From Auanema rhodensis (lineage: Eukaryota; Nematoda; Chromadorea; Rhabditida; Rhabditidae): 64,000 bases of DNA. Below are positions 1 to 11,596 of this stretch, one piece after another. The first letter of the stretch is position 1. Every line of letters starts with the position of its first letter. Both the position numbers and the translations under genes were made by a program. A model generated the notes under the pieces. The model searched no databases. It saw nothing but the letters and a program-made list of their open reading frames with translations, and had not been told where the DNA came from. The DNA lies in the NCBI GenBank assembly GCA_964057225.1, contig OZ059897.1:17236001-17300000 (forward strand), written 5' to 3'.

Positions 1-122
1 GTTACCATGCATCAATATCAATAAAATATTGTTTTTAGACTAATATGGACTTGGGGAATCTAATTTTGAAAACCGCATCTCTTTATCTTTCACGGGAAGC
101 GAGTTTCATACCAAGTGCACAT

Positions 123-128
123 CACGTG
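123..128. other. CACGTG E-box/G-box hexamer (exemplar)
   Basis: Present at monomer position 123-128 in most monomers, as ATCACGTG. Such hexamers are bound by bHLH and some bZIP proteins in plants, animals and fungi. ATCACGTG also fits the budding-yeast CDEI consensus RTCACRTG. In a repeat this simple the match may be chance. D, F, some G and some L or J monomers have CGCGTG instead. Confidence 0.6.
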
Positions 129-172
129 TACATTTAATTAGCATAAATTAAAGTTCACGTAAATTTCAAAGT

Positions 173-185
173 CATGGTTACCATG
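173..185. other. 13-bp junction palindrome CATGGTTACCATG (exemplar)
   Basis: Self-complementary except at its central base. It occurs at almost every monomer junction, with a GGTTACC core. It is spoiled in H monomers (GTTGCC) and in the single monomer at 8607 (catagttacc). Short dyads are known to be enriched in centromeric satellites that lack CENP-B boxes; any function here is inference. Confidence 0.7.
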
Positions 186-1733
186 CACCAATATCAATGA
201 AAATTTCTTTTTAGACTAATATGGACTTGGGGAATCTAATTTTGAAAACCGCATCTCTTTATCTTTCACGGGAAGCGAGTTTCATACCAAGTGCACATCA
301 CGTGTACATTTAATTAGCATAAATTGAAGTTCACGTAAATTTAAAATCATGGTTACCATGCACCAATATCACTAAAAATTTGTTTTTAGACTAATATGAA
401 CATGGTGAATCTAATTTTGAAAACCGCATCTCTTTATCTTTCACGGGGAGCGAGTTTCATACCAAGTGCACATCACGTGTACATTTAATTAGCATTAATT
501 AAAGTTCACGTAAATTTCAAAGTCATGGTTACCATGCACCAATATCAATGAAAATTTGTTTTTAGACTGATATGGACTTGGGGAATCTAATTTTGAAAAC
601 CGCATCTCTTTATCTTTCACGGGAAGCGAGTTTCATACAAGTGCACATCACGTGTACATTTAATTAGCATAAATTAAAGTTCACGTAAATTTCGAAGTCA
701 TGGTTACCATGCACTAATATCAATGAAAATTTGTTTTTAGACTGATATGGATATGGGGAATCTAATTTGGAAAACCGCATCTTTTCATCTTTCACGGGAA
801 GCGAGTTACATACCAAGTACACATCACGTGTACATTTAATTAGCATGAATGAAAGTTCACGTAAATTTCAAAGTCATGGTTACCATGCACCAATATCAAT
901 AAAAATTTGTATTCAGACTAATATGGACATGGGGAATCTAATTTTAAAAACCGCATTTCTTTATCTTTCACGGGAAGCGAGTTTCATACAAGTGCACATC
1001 ACGTGTACATTTAATTAGCATAAATTGAAGTTCACGTAAATTTCAAAGTCATGGTTACCATGCACCAATATGAATAAGAATTTGTTTTTAGACTAATATG
1101 GACATGGGGAATCTAATTTTGAAAACCGCATCTCTTTATCTTTCACGGGAAGCGAGTTACATACCGAGTGCACATCACGTGTACATTTAATTAGCATAAA
1201 TTAAAGTTCACGTAAATTTCAAAGTCATGGTTACCATGCACCAATATCAATGAAAATTTGTTTTTAGACTAATATGGACATGGGGAATCTAATTTTAAAA
1301 ACCGCATCTCTTTATCTTTCACGGGAAGCGAGTTTCATACAAGTGCACATCACGTGTACATTTAATTAGCATAAATTAAAGTTCACGTAAATTTCAAAGT
1401 CATGGTTACCATGCATCAATATCAATAAAATATTGTTTTTAGACTAATATGGACTTGGGGAATCTAATTTTGAAAACCGCATCTCTTTATCTTTCACGGG
1501 AAGCGAGTTTCATACCAAGTGCACATCACGTGTACATTTAATTAGCATAAATTAAAGTTCACGTAAATTTCAAAATCATGGTTACCATGCACCAATATCA
1601 ATAAAAATTTGTTTTCAGACTAATATGGACATGGGGAATCTAATTTTGAAAACCGCATCTCTTCATCTTTCACGGGAAGCGAGTTACATACCAAGTACAC
1701 ATCGCGTGTACATTTAATTAGCATAAATTGAAG

Positions 1734-1743
1734 TTCACGTGAA
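1734..1743. other. 10-bp palindrome TTCACGTGAA near the monomer end (exemplar)
   Basis: Arises in tails reading gaagttcacgtgaatttc, where most monomers read cacgtaaattt. One A-to-G change creates a perfect palindrome with a second CACGTG 28 bases after the usual site. It is typical of D tails and of B or A tails that precede G monomers in domains III and IV. Confidence 0.7.
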
Positions 1744-1932
1744 TTTCAAAGTCATGGTTACCATGCACCAATATGAATAAAAATTTGTTTTTAGACTAAT
1801 GTGGACATGGGAAATCTAATTTTGAAAACCGCATCTCTTTATCTTTCACGGGAAGCGAGATACATACCGAGTGCACATCGCGTGTACATTTAATTAGCAT
1901 AAATTAAAGTTCACGTAAATTTCAAAGTCATG

Positions 1933-2984
1933 GTTACCATGCACCAATATGAATAAGAATTTGTTTTTAGACTGATATGGACTTGGGGAATCTAATTTTG
2001 AAAACCGCATCTCTTTATCTTTCACGGGAAGCGAGTTTCATACAAGTGCACATCACGTGTACATTTAATTAGCATAAATTAAAGTTCACGTAAATTTCGA
2101 AGTCATGGTTACCATGCACTAATATCAATGAAAATTTGGTTTTAGACTAATATGGACTTGGGGAATCTAATTTTGAAAACCGCATCTCTTTATCTTTCAC
2201 GGGAAGCGAGTTTCATACCAAGTGCACATCACGTGTACATTTAATTAGCATAAATTGAAGTTCACGTAAATTTAAAATCATGGTTACCATGCACCAATAT
2301 CAATAAAAATTTGTTTTTAGACTAATATGAACATGGTGAATCTAATTTTGAAAACCGCATCTCTTTATCTTTCACGGGGAGCGAGTTTCATACCAAGTGC
2401 ACATCACGTGTACATTTAATTAGCATTAATTAAAGTTCACGTAAATTTCAAAGTCATGGTTACCATGCACCAATATCAATGAAAATTTGTTTTTAGACTG
2501 ATATGGACTTGGGGAATCTAATTTTGAAAACCGCATCTCTTTATCTTTCACGGGAAGCGAGTTTCATACAAGTGCACATCACGTGTACATTTAATTAGCA
2601 TAAATTAAAGTTCACGTAAATTTCGAAGTCATGGTTACCATGCACTAATATCAATGAAAATTTGGTTGTAGACTAATATGGATATGGGGAATCTAATTTG
2701 GAAAACCGCATCTTTTCATCTTTCACGGGAAGAGAGTTACATACCAAGTACACATCACGTGTACATTTAATTAGCATAAATGAAAGTTCACGTAAATTTC
2801 AAAGTCATGGTTACCATGCACCAATATCAATAAAAATTTGTATTCAGACTAATATGGACATGGGGAATCTAATTTTAAAAACCGCATCTCTTTATCTTTC
2901 ACGGGAAGCGAGTTTCATACAAGTGCACATCACGTGTACATTTAATTAGCATAAATTGAAGTTCACGTAAATTTCAAAGTCATG
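1933..2984. repeat. 6-monomer block G2-J-B'-M2-J'-K, copy 1 of 3 (1052 bp)
   Basis: Six monomers in this order recur with exactly the same total length at 5623-6674 and 7027-8078. Shared private marks include ggttgtagac followed by aatttggaaaacc in the J' monomer, and agagagttac (gaag to gaga change) in the same monomer. The related stretch 528-1229 carries M2-J'-K too, but its J' has actgatatgg and lacks the agagag change, so it is a more distant relative. Confidence 0.8.
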
Positions 2985-3512
2985 GTTACCATGCATCAAT
3001 ATCAATAAAATATTGTTTTTAGACTAATATGGACTTGGGGAATCTAATTTTGAAAACCGCATCTCTTTATCTTTCACGGGAAGCGAGTTTCATACCAAGT
3101 ACACATCACGTGTACATTTAATTAGCATAAATGAAAGTTCACGTAAATTTCAAAGTCATGGTTACCATGCACCAATATGAATAAGAATTTGTTTTTAGAC
3201 TAATATGGACATGGGGAATCTAATTTTGAAAACCGCATCTCTTTATCTTTCACGGGAAGCGAGTTACATACCGAGTGCACATCACGTGTACATTTAATTA
3301 GCATAAATTAAAGTTCACGTAAATTTCAAAGTCATGGTTACCATGCATCAATATCAATAAAATATTGTTTTTAGACTAATATGGACTTGGGGAATCTAAT
3401 TTTGAAAACCGCATCTCTTTATCTTTCACGGGAAGCGAGTTTCATACCAAGTGCACATCACGTGTACATTTAATTAGCATAAATTAAAGTTCACGTAAAT
3501 TTCAAAATCATG

Positions 3513-6323
3513 GTTACCATGCACCAATATCAATAAAAATTTGTTTTCAGACTAATATGGACATGGGGAATCTAATTTTGAAAACCGCATCTCTTTATCT
3601 TTCACGGGGAGCGAGTTTCATACCAAGTGCACATCACGTGTACATTTAATTAGCATTAATTAAAGTTCACGTAAATTTCAAAGTCATGGTTACCATGCAC
3701 CAATATCAATGAAAATTTGTTTTTAGACTGATATGGACTTGGGGAATCTAATTTTGAAAACCGCATCTCTTCATCTTTCACGGGAAGCGAGTTACATACC
3801 AAGTACACATTGCGTGTACATTTAATTAGCATAAATTGAAGTTCACGTGAATTTCAAAGTCATGGTTACCATGCACCAATATGAATAAAAATTTGTTTTT
3901 AGACTAATGTGGACATGGGAAATCTAATTTTGAAAACCGCATCTCTTTATCTTTCACGGGAAGCGAGATACATACCGAGTGCACATCGCGTGTACAATTA
4001 ATTAGCATAAATTAAAGTTCACGTAAATTTCAAAGTCATGGTTGCCATGCACCAATATCAATAAAAATTTGGTTTTAGACTAATATGGATATGGGGAATC
4101 TAATTTTGAAAACCGCATCTCTTTATCTTTCACGGGAAGCGAGTTTCATACCAAGTGCACATCACGTGTACATTTAATTAGCATAAATTAAAGTTCACGT
4201 AAATTTCAAAATCATGGTTACCATGCACCAATATCAATAAAAATTTGTTTTCAGACTAATATGGACATGGGGAATCTAATTTTGAAAACCGCATCTCTTC
4301 ATCTTTCACGGGAAGCGAGTTACATACCAAGTACACATCGCGTGTACATTTTATTAGCATAAATTGAAGTTCACGTGAATTTCAAAGTCATGGTTACCAT
4401 GCACCAATATGAATAAGAATTTGTTTTTAGACTGATATGGACTTGGGGAATCTAATTTTGAAAACCGCATCTCTTTATCTTTCACGGGAAGCGAGTTTCA
4501 TACAAGTGCACATCACGTGTACATTTAATTAGCATAAATTAAAGTTCACGTAAATTTCGAAGTCATGGTTACCATGCACTAATATCAATGAAAATTTGGT
4601 TTTAGACTAATATGGACTTGGGGAATCTAATTTTGAAAACCGCATCTCTTTATCTTTCACGGGAAGCGAGTTTCATACCAAGTGCACATCACGTGTACAT
4701 TTAATTAGCATAAATTGAAGTTCACGTAAATTTAAAATCATGGTTACCATGCACCAATATCAATAAAAATTTGTTTTTAGACTAATATGAACATGGTGAA
4801 TCTAATTTTGAAAACCGCATCTCTTTATCTTTCACGGGGAGCGAGTTTCATACCAAGTGCACATCACGTGTACATTTAATTAGCATTAATTAAAGTTCAC
4901 GTAAATTTCAAAGTCATGGTTACCATGCACCAATATCAATGAAAATTTGTTTTTAGACTGATATGGACTTGGGGAATCTAATTTTGAAAACCGCATCTCT
5001 TCATCTTTCACGGGAAGCGAGTTACATACCAAGTACACATCGCGTGTACATTTAATTAGCATAAATTGAAGTTCACGTGAATTTCAAAGTCATGGTTACC
5101 ATGCACCAATATGAATAAAAATTTGTTTTTAGACTAATGTGGACATGGGAAATCTAATTTTGCAAACCGCATCTCTTTATCTTTCACGGGAAGCGAGATA
5201 CATACCGAGTGCACATCGCGTGTACAATTAATTAGCATAAATTAAAGTTCACGTAAATTTCAAAGTCATGGTTGCCATGCACCAATATCAATAAAAATTT
5301 GGTTTTAGACTAATATGGATATGGGGAATCTAATTTTGAAAACCGCATCTCTTTATCTTTCACGGGAAGCGAGTTTCATACCAAGTGCACATCACGTGTA
5401 CATTTAATTAGCATAAATTAAAGTTCACGTAAATTTCAAAATCATGGTTACCATGCACCAATATCAATAAAAATTTGTTTTCAGACTAATATGGACATGG
5501 GGAATCTAATTTTGAAAACCGCATCTCTTCATCTTTCACGGGAAGCGAGTTACATACCAAGTACACATCGCGTGTACATTTTATTAGCATAAATTGAAGT
5601 TCACGTGAATTTCAAAGTCATGGTTACCATGCACCAATATGAATAAGAATTTGTTTTTAGACTGATATGGACTTGGGGAATCTAATTTTGAAAACCGCAT
5701 CTCTTTATCTTTCACGGGAAGCGAGTTTCATACAAGTGCACATCACGTGTACATTTAATTAGCATAAATTAAAGTTCACGTAAATTTCGAAGTCATGGTT
5801 ACCATGCACTAATATCAATGAAAATTTGGTTTTAGACTAATATGGACTTGGGGAATCTAATTTTGAAAACCGCATCTCTTTATCTTTCACGGGAAGCGAG
5901 TTTCATACCAAGTCCACATCACGTGTACATTTAATTAGCATAAATTGAAGTTCACGTAAATTTAAAATCATGGTTACCATGCACCAATATCAATAAAAAT
6001 TTGTTTTTAGACTAATATGAACATGGTGAATCTAATTTTGAAAACCGCATCTCTTTATCTTTCACGGGGAGCGAGTTTCATACCAAGTGCACATCACGTG
6101 TACATTTAATTAGCATTAATTAAAGTTCACGTAAATTTCAAAGTCATGGTTACCATGCACCAATATCAATGAAAATTTGTTTTTAGACTGATATGGACTT
6201 GGGGAATCTAATTTTGAAAACCGCATCTCTTTATCTTTCACGGGAAGCGAGTTTCATACAAGTGCACATCACGTGTACATTTAATTAGCATAAATTAAAG
6301 TTCACGTAAATTTCGAAGTCATG
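3513..6323. repeat. 7-monomer HOR B'-M2-F-H-D-G2-J, 1230-bp period, ~2.3 copies
   Basis: Units start at 3513, 4743 and 5973, each 1230 bp apart. The rare change gcgtgtacaatta in the F monomer occurs at about 3988 and 5218, one period apart, confirming the phase. The M2 monomers at 3689 and 4919 have a D-type second half (cttcatc, agtacacatcgcg or attgcg, gtgaatttc), while the third M2 at 6149 has an M2-type tail. The array therefore left this HOR in the middle of a monomer. The first B' at 3513 has a D-like front half. Confidence 0.85.
4041..4216. repeat. Exemplar H monomer, state t at position 66
   Basis: H monomers start catggttgcc in place of catggttacc and carry tttggttttag and ggatatgg. 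This early H has attttgaaaac. Domain II H monomers have attgtgaaaac and domain III-IV H monomers mostly attctgaaaac. The A-to-G change at monomer position 4 spoils the 13-bp junction palindrome and the GGTNACC site. Confidence 0.8.
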
Positions 6324-8430
6324 GTTACCATGCACTAATATCAATGAAAATTTGGTTGTAGACTAATATGGATATGGGGAATCTAATTTGGAAAACCGCA
6401 TCTTTTCATCTTTCACGGGAAGAGAGTTACATACCAAGTACACATCACGTGTACATTTAATTAGCATAAATGAAAGTTCACGTAAATTTCAAAGTCATGG
6501 TTACCATGCACCAATATCAATAAAAATTTGTATTCAGACTAATATGGACATGGGGAATCTAATTTTAAAAACCGCATCTCTTTATCTTTCACGGGAAGCG
6601 AGTTTCATACAAGTGCACATCACGTGTACATTTAATTAGCATAAATTGAAGTTCACGTAAATTTCAAAGTCATGGTTACCATGCACCAATATGAATAAGA
6701 ATTTGTTTTTAGACTAATATGGACATGGGGAATCTAATTTTGAAAACCGCATCTCTTTATCTTTCACGGGAAGCGAGTTACATACCGAGTGCACATCACG
6801 TGTACATTTAATTAGCATAAATTAAAGTTCACGTAAATTTCAAAGTCATGGTTACCATGCATCAATATCAATAAAATATTGTTTTTAGACTAATATGGAC
6901 TTGGGGAATCTAATTTTGAAAACCGCATCTCTTTATCTTTCACGGGAAGCGAGTTTCATACCAAGTGCACATCACGTGTACATTTAATTAGCATAAATTA
7001 AAGTTCACGTAAATTTCAAAATCATGGTTACCATGCACCAATATGAATAAGAATTTGTTTTTAGACTGATATGGACTTGGGGAATCTAATTTTGAAAACC
7101 GCATCTCTTTATCTTTCACGGGAAGCGAGTTTCATACAAGTGCACATCACGTGTACATTTAATTAGCATAAATTAAAGTTCACGTAAATTTCGAAGTCAT
7201 GGTTACCATGCACTAATATCAATGAAAATTTGGTTTTAGACTAATATGGACTTGGGGAATCTAATTTTGAAAACCGCATCTCTTTATCTTTCACGGGAAG
7301 CGAGTTTCATACCAAGTCCACATCACGTGTACATTTAATTAGCATAAATTGAAGTTCACGTAAATTTAAAATCATGGTTACCATGCACCAATATCAATAA
7401 AAATTTGTTTTTAGACTAATATGAACATGGTGAATCTAATTTTGAAAACCGCATCTCTTTATCTTTCACGGGGAGCGAGTTTCATACCAAGTGCACATCA
7501 CGTGTACATTTAATTAGCATTAATTAAAGTTCACGTAAATTTCAAAGTCATGGTTACCATGCACCAATATCAATGAAAATTTGTTTTTAGACTGATATGG
7601 ACTTGGGGAATCTAATTTTGAAAACCGCATCTCTTTATCTTTCACGGGAAGCGAGTTTCATACAAGTGCACATCACGTGTACATTTAATTAGCATAAATT
7701 AAAGTTCACGTAAATTTCGAAGTCATGGTTACCATGCACTAATATCAATGAAAATTTGGTTGTAGACTAATATGGATATGGGGAATCTAATTTGGAAAAC
7801 CGCATCTTTTCATCTTTCACGGGAAGAGAGTTACATACCAAGTACACATCACGTGTACATTTAATTAGCATAAATGAAAGTTCACGTAAATTTCAAAGTC
7901 ATGGTTACCATGCACCAATATCAATAAAAATTTGTATTCAGACTAATATGGACATGGGGAATCTAATTTTAAAAACCGCATCTCTTTATCTTTCACGGGA
8001 AGCGAGTTTCATACAAGTGCACATCACGTGTACATTTAATTAGCATAAATTGAAGTTCACGTAAATTTCAAAGTCATGGTTACCATGCACCAATATGAAT
8101 AAGAATTTGTTTTTAGACTAATATGGACATGGGGAATCTAATTTTGAAAACCGCATCTCTTTATCTTTCACGGGAAGCGAGTTACATACCGAGTGCACAT
8201 CACGTGTACATTTAATTAGCATAAATTAAAGTTCACGTAAATTTCAAAGTCATGGTTACCATGCATCAATATCAATAAAATATTGTTTTTAGACTAATAT
8301 GGACTTGGGGAATCTAATTTTGAAAACCGCATCTCTTTATCTTTCACGGGAAGCGAGTTTCATACCAAGTGCACATCACGTGTACATTTAATTAGCATAA
8401 ATTAAAGTTCACGTAAATTTCAAAATCATG
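6324..8430. repeat. 8-monomer repeat J'-K-G-A-G2-J-B'-M2, 1404-bp period, ~1.5 copies
   Basis: The complete unit spans 6324-7727. The next J'-K-G-A starts at 7728 and the series breaks at 8431, where a D monomer replaces the expected G2. Within the unit the B' neighbour carries the private change agtccacatc (gtgcac to gtccac) at about 7317. The same change occurs in the preceding 7-mer at about 5913, which links the two blocks by descent. Confidence 0.82.
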
Positions 8431-10540
8431 GTTACCATGCACCAATATCAATAAAAATTTGTTTTCAGACTAATATGGACATGGGGAATCTAATTTTGAA
8501 AACCGCATCTCTTCATCTTTCACGGGAAGCGAGTTACATACCAAGTACACATCGCGTGTACATTTAATTAGCATAAATTGAAGTTCACGTGAATTTCAAA
8601 GTCATAGTTACCATGCACCAATATGAATAAAAATTTGTTTTTAGACTAATGTGGACATGGGAAATCTAATTTTGAAAACCGCATCTCTTTATCTTTCACG
8701 GGAAGCGAGTTTCATACAAGTGCACATCACGTGTACATTTAATTAGCATAAATTGAAGTTCACGTAAATTTCAAAGTCATGGTTACCATGCACCAATATG
8801 AATAAGAATTTGTTTTTAGACTAATATGGACATGGGGAATCTAATTTTGAAAACCGCATCTCTTTATCTTTCACGGGAAGCGAGTTACATACCGAGTGCA
8901 CATCACGTGTACATTTAATTAGCATAAATTAAAGTTCACGTAAATTTCAAAGTCATGGTTACCATGCATCAATATCAATAAAATATTGTTTTTAGACTAA
9001 TATGGACTTGGGGAATCTAATTTTGAAAACCGCATCTCTTTATCTTTCACGGGAAGCGAGTTTCATACCAAGTGCACATCACGTGTACATTTAATTAGCA
9101 TAAATTAAAGTTCACGTAAATTTCAAAATCATGGTTACCATGCACCAATATCAATAAAAATTTGTTTTCAGACTAATATGGACATGGGGAATCTAATTTT
9201 GAAAACCGCATCTCTTCATCTTTCACGGGAAGCGAGTTACATACCAAGTACACATCGCGTGTACATTTAATTAGCATAAATTGAAGTTCACGTGAATTTC
9301 AAAGTCATGGTTACCATGCACCAATATGAATAAAAATTTGTTTTTAGACTAATGTGGACATGGGAAATCTAATTTTGAAAACCGCATCTCTTTATCTTTC
9401 ACGGGAAGCGAGATACATACCGAGTGCACATCGCGTGTACATTTAATTAGCATAAATTAAAGTTCACGTAAATTTCAAAGTCATGGTTGCCATGCACCAA
9501 TATCAATAAAAATTTGGTTTTAGACTAATATGGATATGGGGAATCTAATTTTGAAAACCGCATCTCTTTATCTTTCACGGGAAGCGAGTTTCATACAAGT
9601 GCACATCACGTGTACATTTAATTAGCATAAATTGAAGTTCACGTAAATTTCAAAGTCATGGTTACCATGCACCAATATGAATAAGAATTTGTTTTTAGAC
9701 TAATATGGACATGGGGAATCTAATTTTGAAAACCGCATCTCTTTATCTTTCACGGGAAGCGAGTTACATACCGAGTGCACATCACGTGTACATTTAATTA
9801 GCATAAATTAAAGTTCACGTAAATTTCAAAGTCATGGTTACCATGCATCAATATCAATAAAATATTGTTTTTAGACTAATATGGACTTGGGGAATCTAAT
9901 TTTGAAAACCGCATCTCTTTATCTTTCACGGGAAGCGAGTTTCATACCAAGTGCACATCACGTGTACATTTAATTAGCATAAATTAAAGTTCACGTAAAT
10001 TTCAAAATCATGGTTACCATGCACCAATATCAATAAAAATTTGTTTTCAGACTAATATGGACATGGGGAATCTAATTTTGAAAACCGCATCTCTTCATCT
10101 TTCACGGGAAGCGAGTTACATACCAAGTACACATCGCGTGTACATTTAATTAGCATAAATTGAAGTTCACGTGAATTTCAAAGTCATGGTTACCATGCAC
10201 CAATATGAATAAAAATTTGTTTTTAGACTAATGTGGACATGGGAAATCTAATTTTGAAAACCGCATCTCTTTATCTTTCACGGGAAGCGAGATACATACC
10301 GAGTGCACATCGCGTGTACATTTAATTAGCATAAATTAAAGTTCACGTAAATTTCAAAGTCATGGTTGCCATGCACCAATATCAATAAAAATTTGGTTTT
10401 AGACTAATATGGATATGGGGAATCTAATTGTGAAAACCGCATCTCTTTATCTTTCACGGGAAGCGAGTTTCATACCAAGTGCACATCACGTGTACATTTA
10501 ATTAGCATAAATTAAAGTTCACGTAAATTTCAAAATCATG
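8079..10540. repeat. 5-monomer HOR G-A-D-F-H, 879-bp period, ~2.8 copies
   Basis: Units start at 8079 (a 4-monomer version, G-A-D-F), 8782 and 9661. The first lacks H, and its F monomer ends in a K-like tail (gtttcatacaagtg, 175 bp). The second H, at 9486, carries the same K-like tail. The H at 10365 is the first in the window with attgtgaaaac, the state that characterises domain II. The monomer at 8607 has catagttacc in place of catggttacc and so loses the junction palindrome. Confidence 0.82.
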
Positions 10541-11596
10541 GTTACCATGCACCAATATCAATAAAAATTTGTTTTCAGACTAATATGGACATGGGGAATC
10601 TAATTTTGAAAACCGCATCTCTTCATCTTTCACGGGAAGCGAGTTACATACCGAGTACACATCGCGTGTACATTTTATTAGCATAAATTGAAGTTCACGT
10701 GAATTTCAAAGTCATGGTTACCATGCACCAATATGAATAAGAATTTGTTTTTAGACTAATGTGGACATGGGGAATCTAATTTTGAAAACCGCATCTCTTT
10801 ATCTTTCACGGGACGCGAGTTTCATACCAAGTGCACATCACGTGTACATTTAATTGGCATAAATTAAAGTTCACGTAAATTTCAAAGTCATGGTTACCAT
10901 GCACCAATATTAATAAAATATTGTTTTCAGACTAATATGGACATGGGGAATCTAATTTTGAAAACCGCATCTCTTCATCTTTCACGGGAAGCGAGTTACA
11001 TACCAAGTACACATCGCGTGTACATTTTATTAGCATAAATTGAAGTTCACGTGAATTTCAAAGTCATGGTTACCATGCACCAATATGAATAAGAATTTGT
11101 TTTTAGACTAATGTGGACATGGGGAATCTAATTTTGAAAACCGCATCTCTTTATCTTTCACGGGACGCGAGTTTCATACCAAGTGCACATCACGTGTACA
11201 TTTAATTAGCATAAATTAAAGTTCACGTAAATTTCAAAGTCATGGTTACCATGCACCAATATTAATAAAATATTGTTTTTAGACTAATATGGACTTGGGG
11301 AATCTAATTTTGAAAACCGCATCTCTTTATCTTTCACGGGAAGCGAGTTTCATACCAAGTGCACATCACGTGTACATTTAATTAGCATAAATTAAAGTTC
11401 ACGTAAATTTCGAAGTCATGGTTACCATGCACTAATATCAATGAAAATTTGGTTTTAGACTAATATGGACATGGGGAATCTAATTTTGAAAACCGCATCT
11501 TTTCATCTTTCACGGGAAGCGAGTTACATACCGAGTGCACATCGCGTGTACATTTAATTAGCATAAATTAAAGTTCACGTAAATTTCAAAGTCATG
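10541..11596. repeat. Transition D-G-I/D-G-I-J between domains I and II
   Basis: Six monomers that include a 352-bp G-I dimer repeated twice (10717-11068 and 11069-11420). G monomers here carry cgggacgcgag instead of cgggaagcgag, a mark that recurs in domain II at 16521, 18280, 23733, 26019 and 31295. I monomers have caatattaataaaatattg. The first I (10893) continues as a D monomer (ttttcagac). Confidence 0.75.
10893..11068. repeat. Hybrid monomer I/D
   Basis: Starts caatattaataaaatattg like I, then ttttcagac and a D-type tail (cttcatc, agtacacatcgcg, gtgaatttc). The switch lies near monomer position 31-37, inside a shared T-tract. Confidence 0.75.

Larger units (their letters stand above)
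1..11596. repeat. Domain I: 66 monomers rich in B', M2, J, K, G, A, D, F, H
   Basis: Monomers here are marked by atgaacatggtgaatc (B'), actgatatgg with cataca-agtg (M2), cgaagtcatgg then actaatatc (J), and tttgtattcag (K). The actcggggattc marker of domain II is absent until 11597. Order from base 1: A C B' M2 J' K G M A D F G2 J B' M2 J' K A G A, followed by the 7-mer, 8-mer and 5-mer blocks listed separately. G2 is G with an actgatatgg segment and J' is J with aatttggaaaacc. Several local HORs of different period sit side by side, so no single unit spans the domain. Confidence 0.85.

Noticed and set aside
83-99. CENP-B-box-like ctttatctttcacggga
   Set aside because: Shares only TT and CGGG with the 17-bp consensus. 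The essential TTCG and central A are missing.
115-132. Promoter or enhancer built from GTGCAC, CACGTG and TGTACA
   Set aside because: These hexamers are part of every monomer, and no gene lies nearby. A regulatory role is not supported by sequence alone.
2698-2949. 83-codon plus-strand open frame in J'-K pairs (also 767, 6388, 7792)
   Set aside because: It begins at a TTG, not an ATG, lies wholly inside two satellite monomers, and recurs only because the J'-K pair was duplicated.
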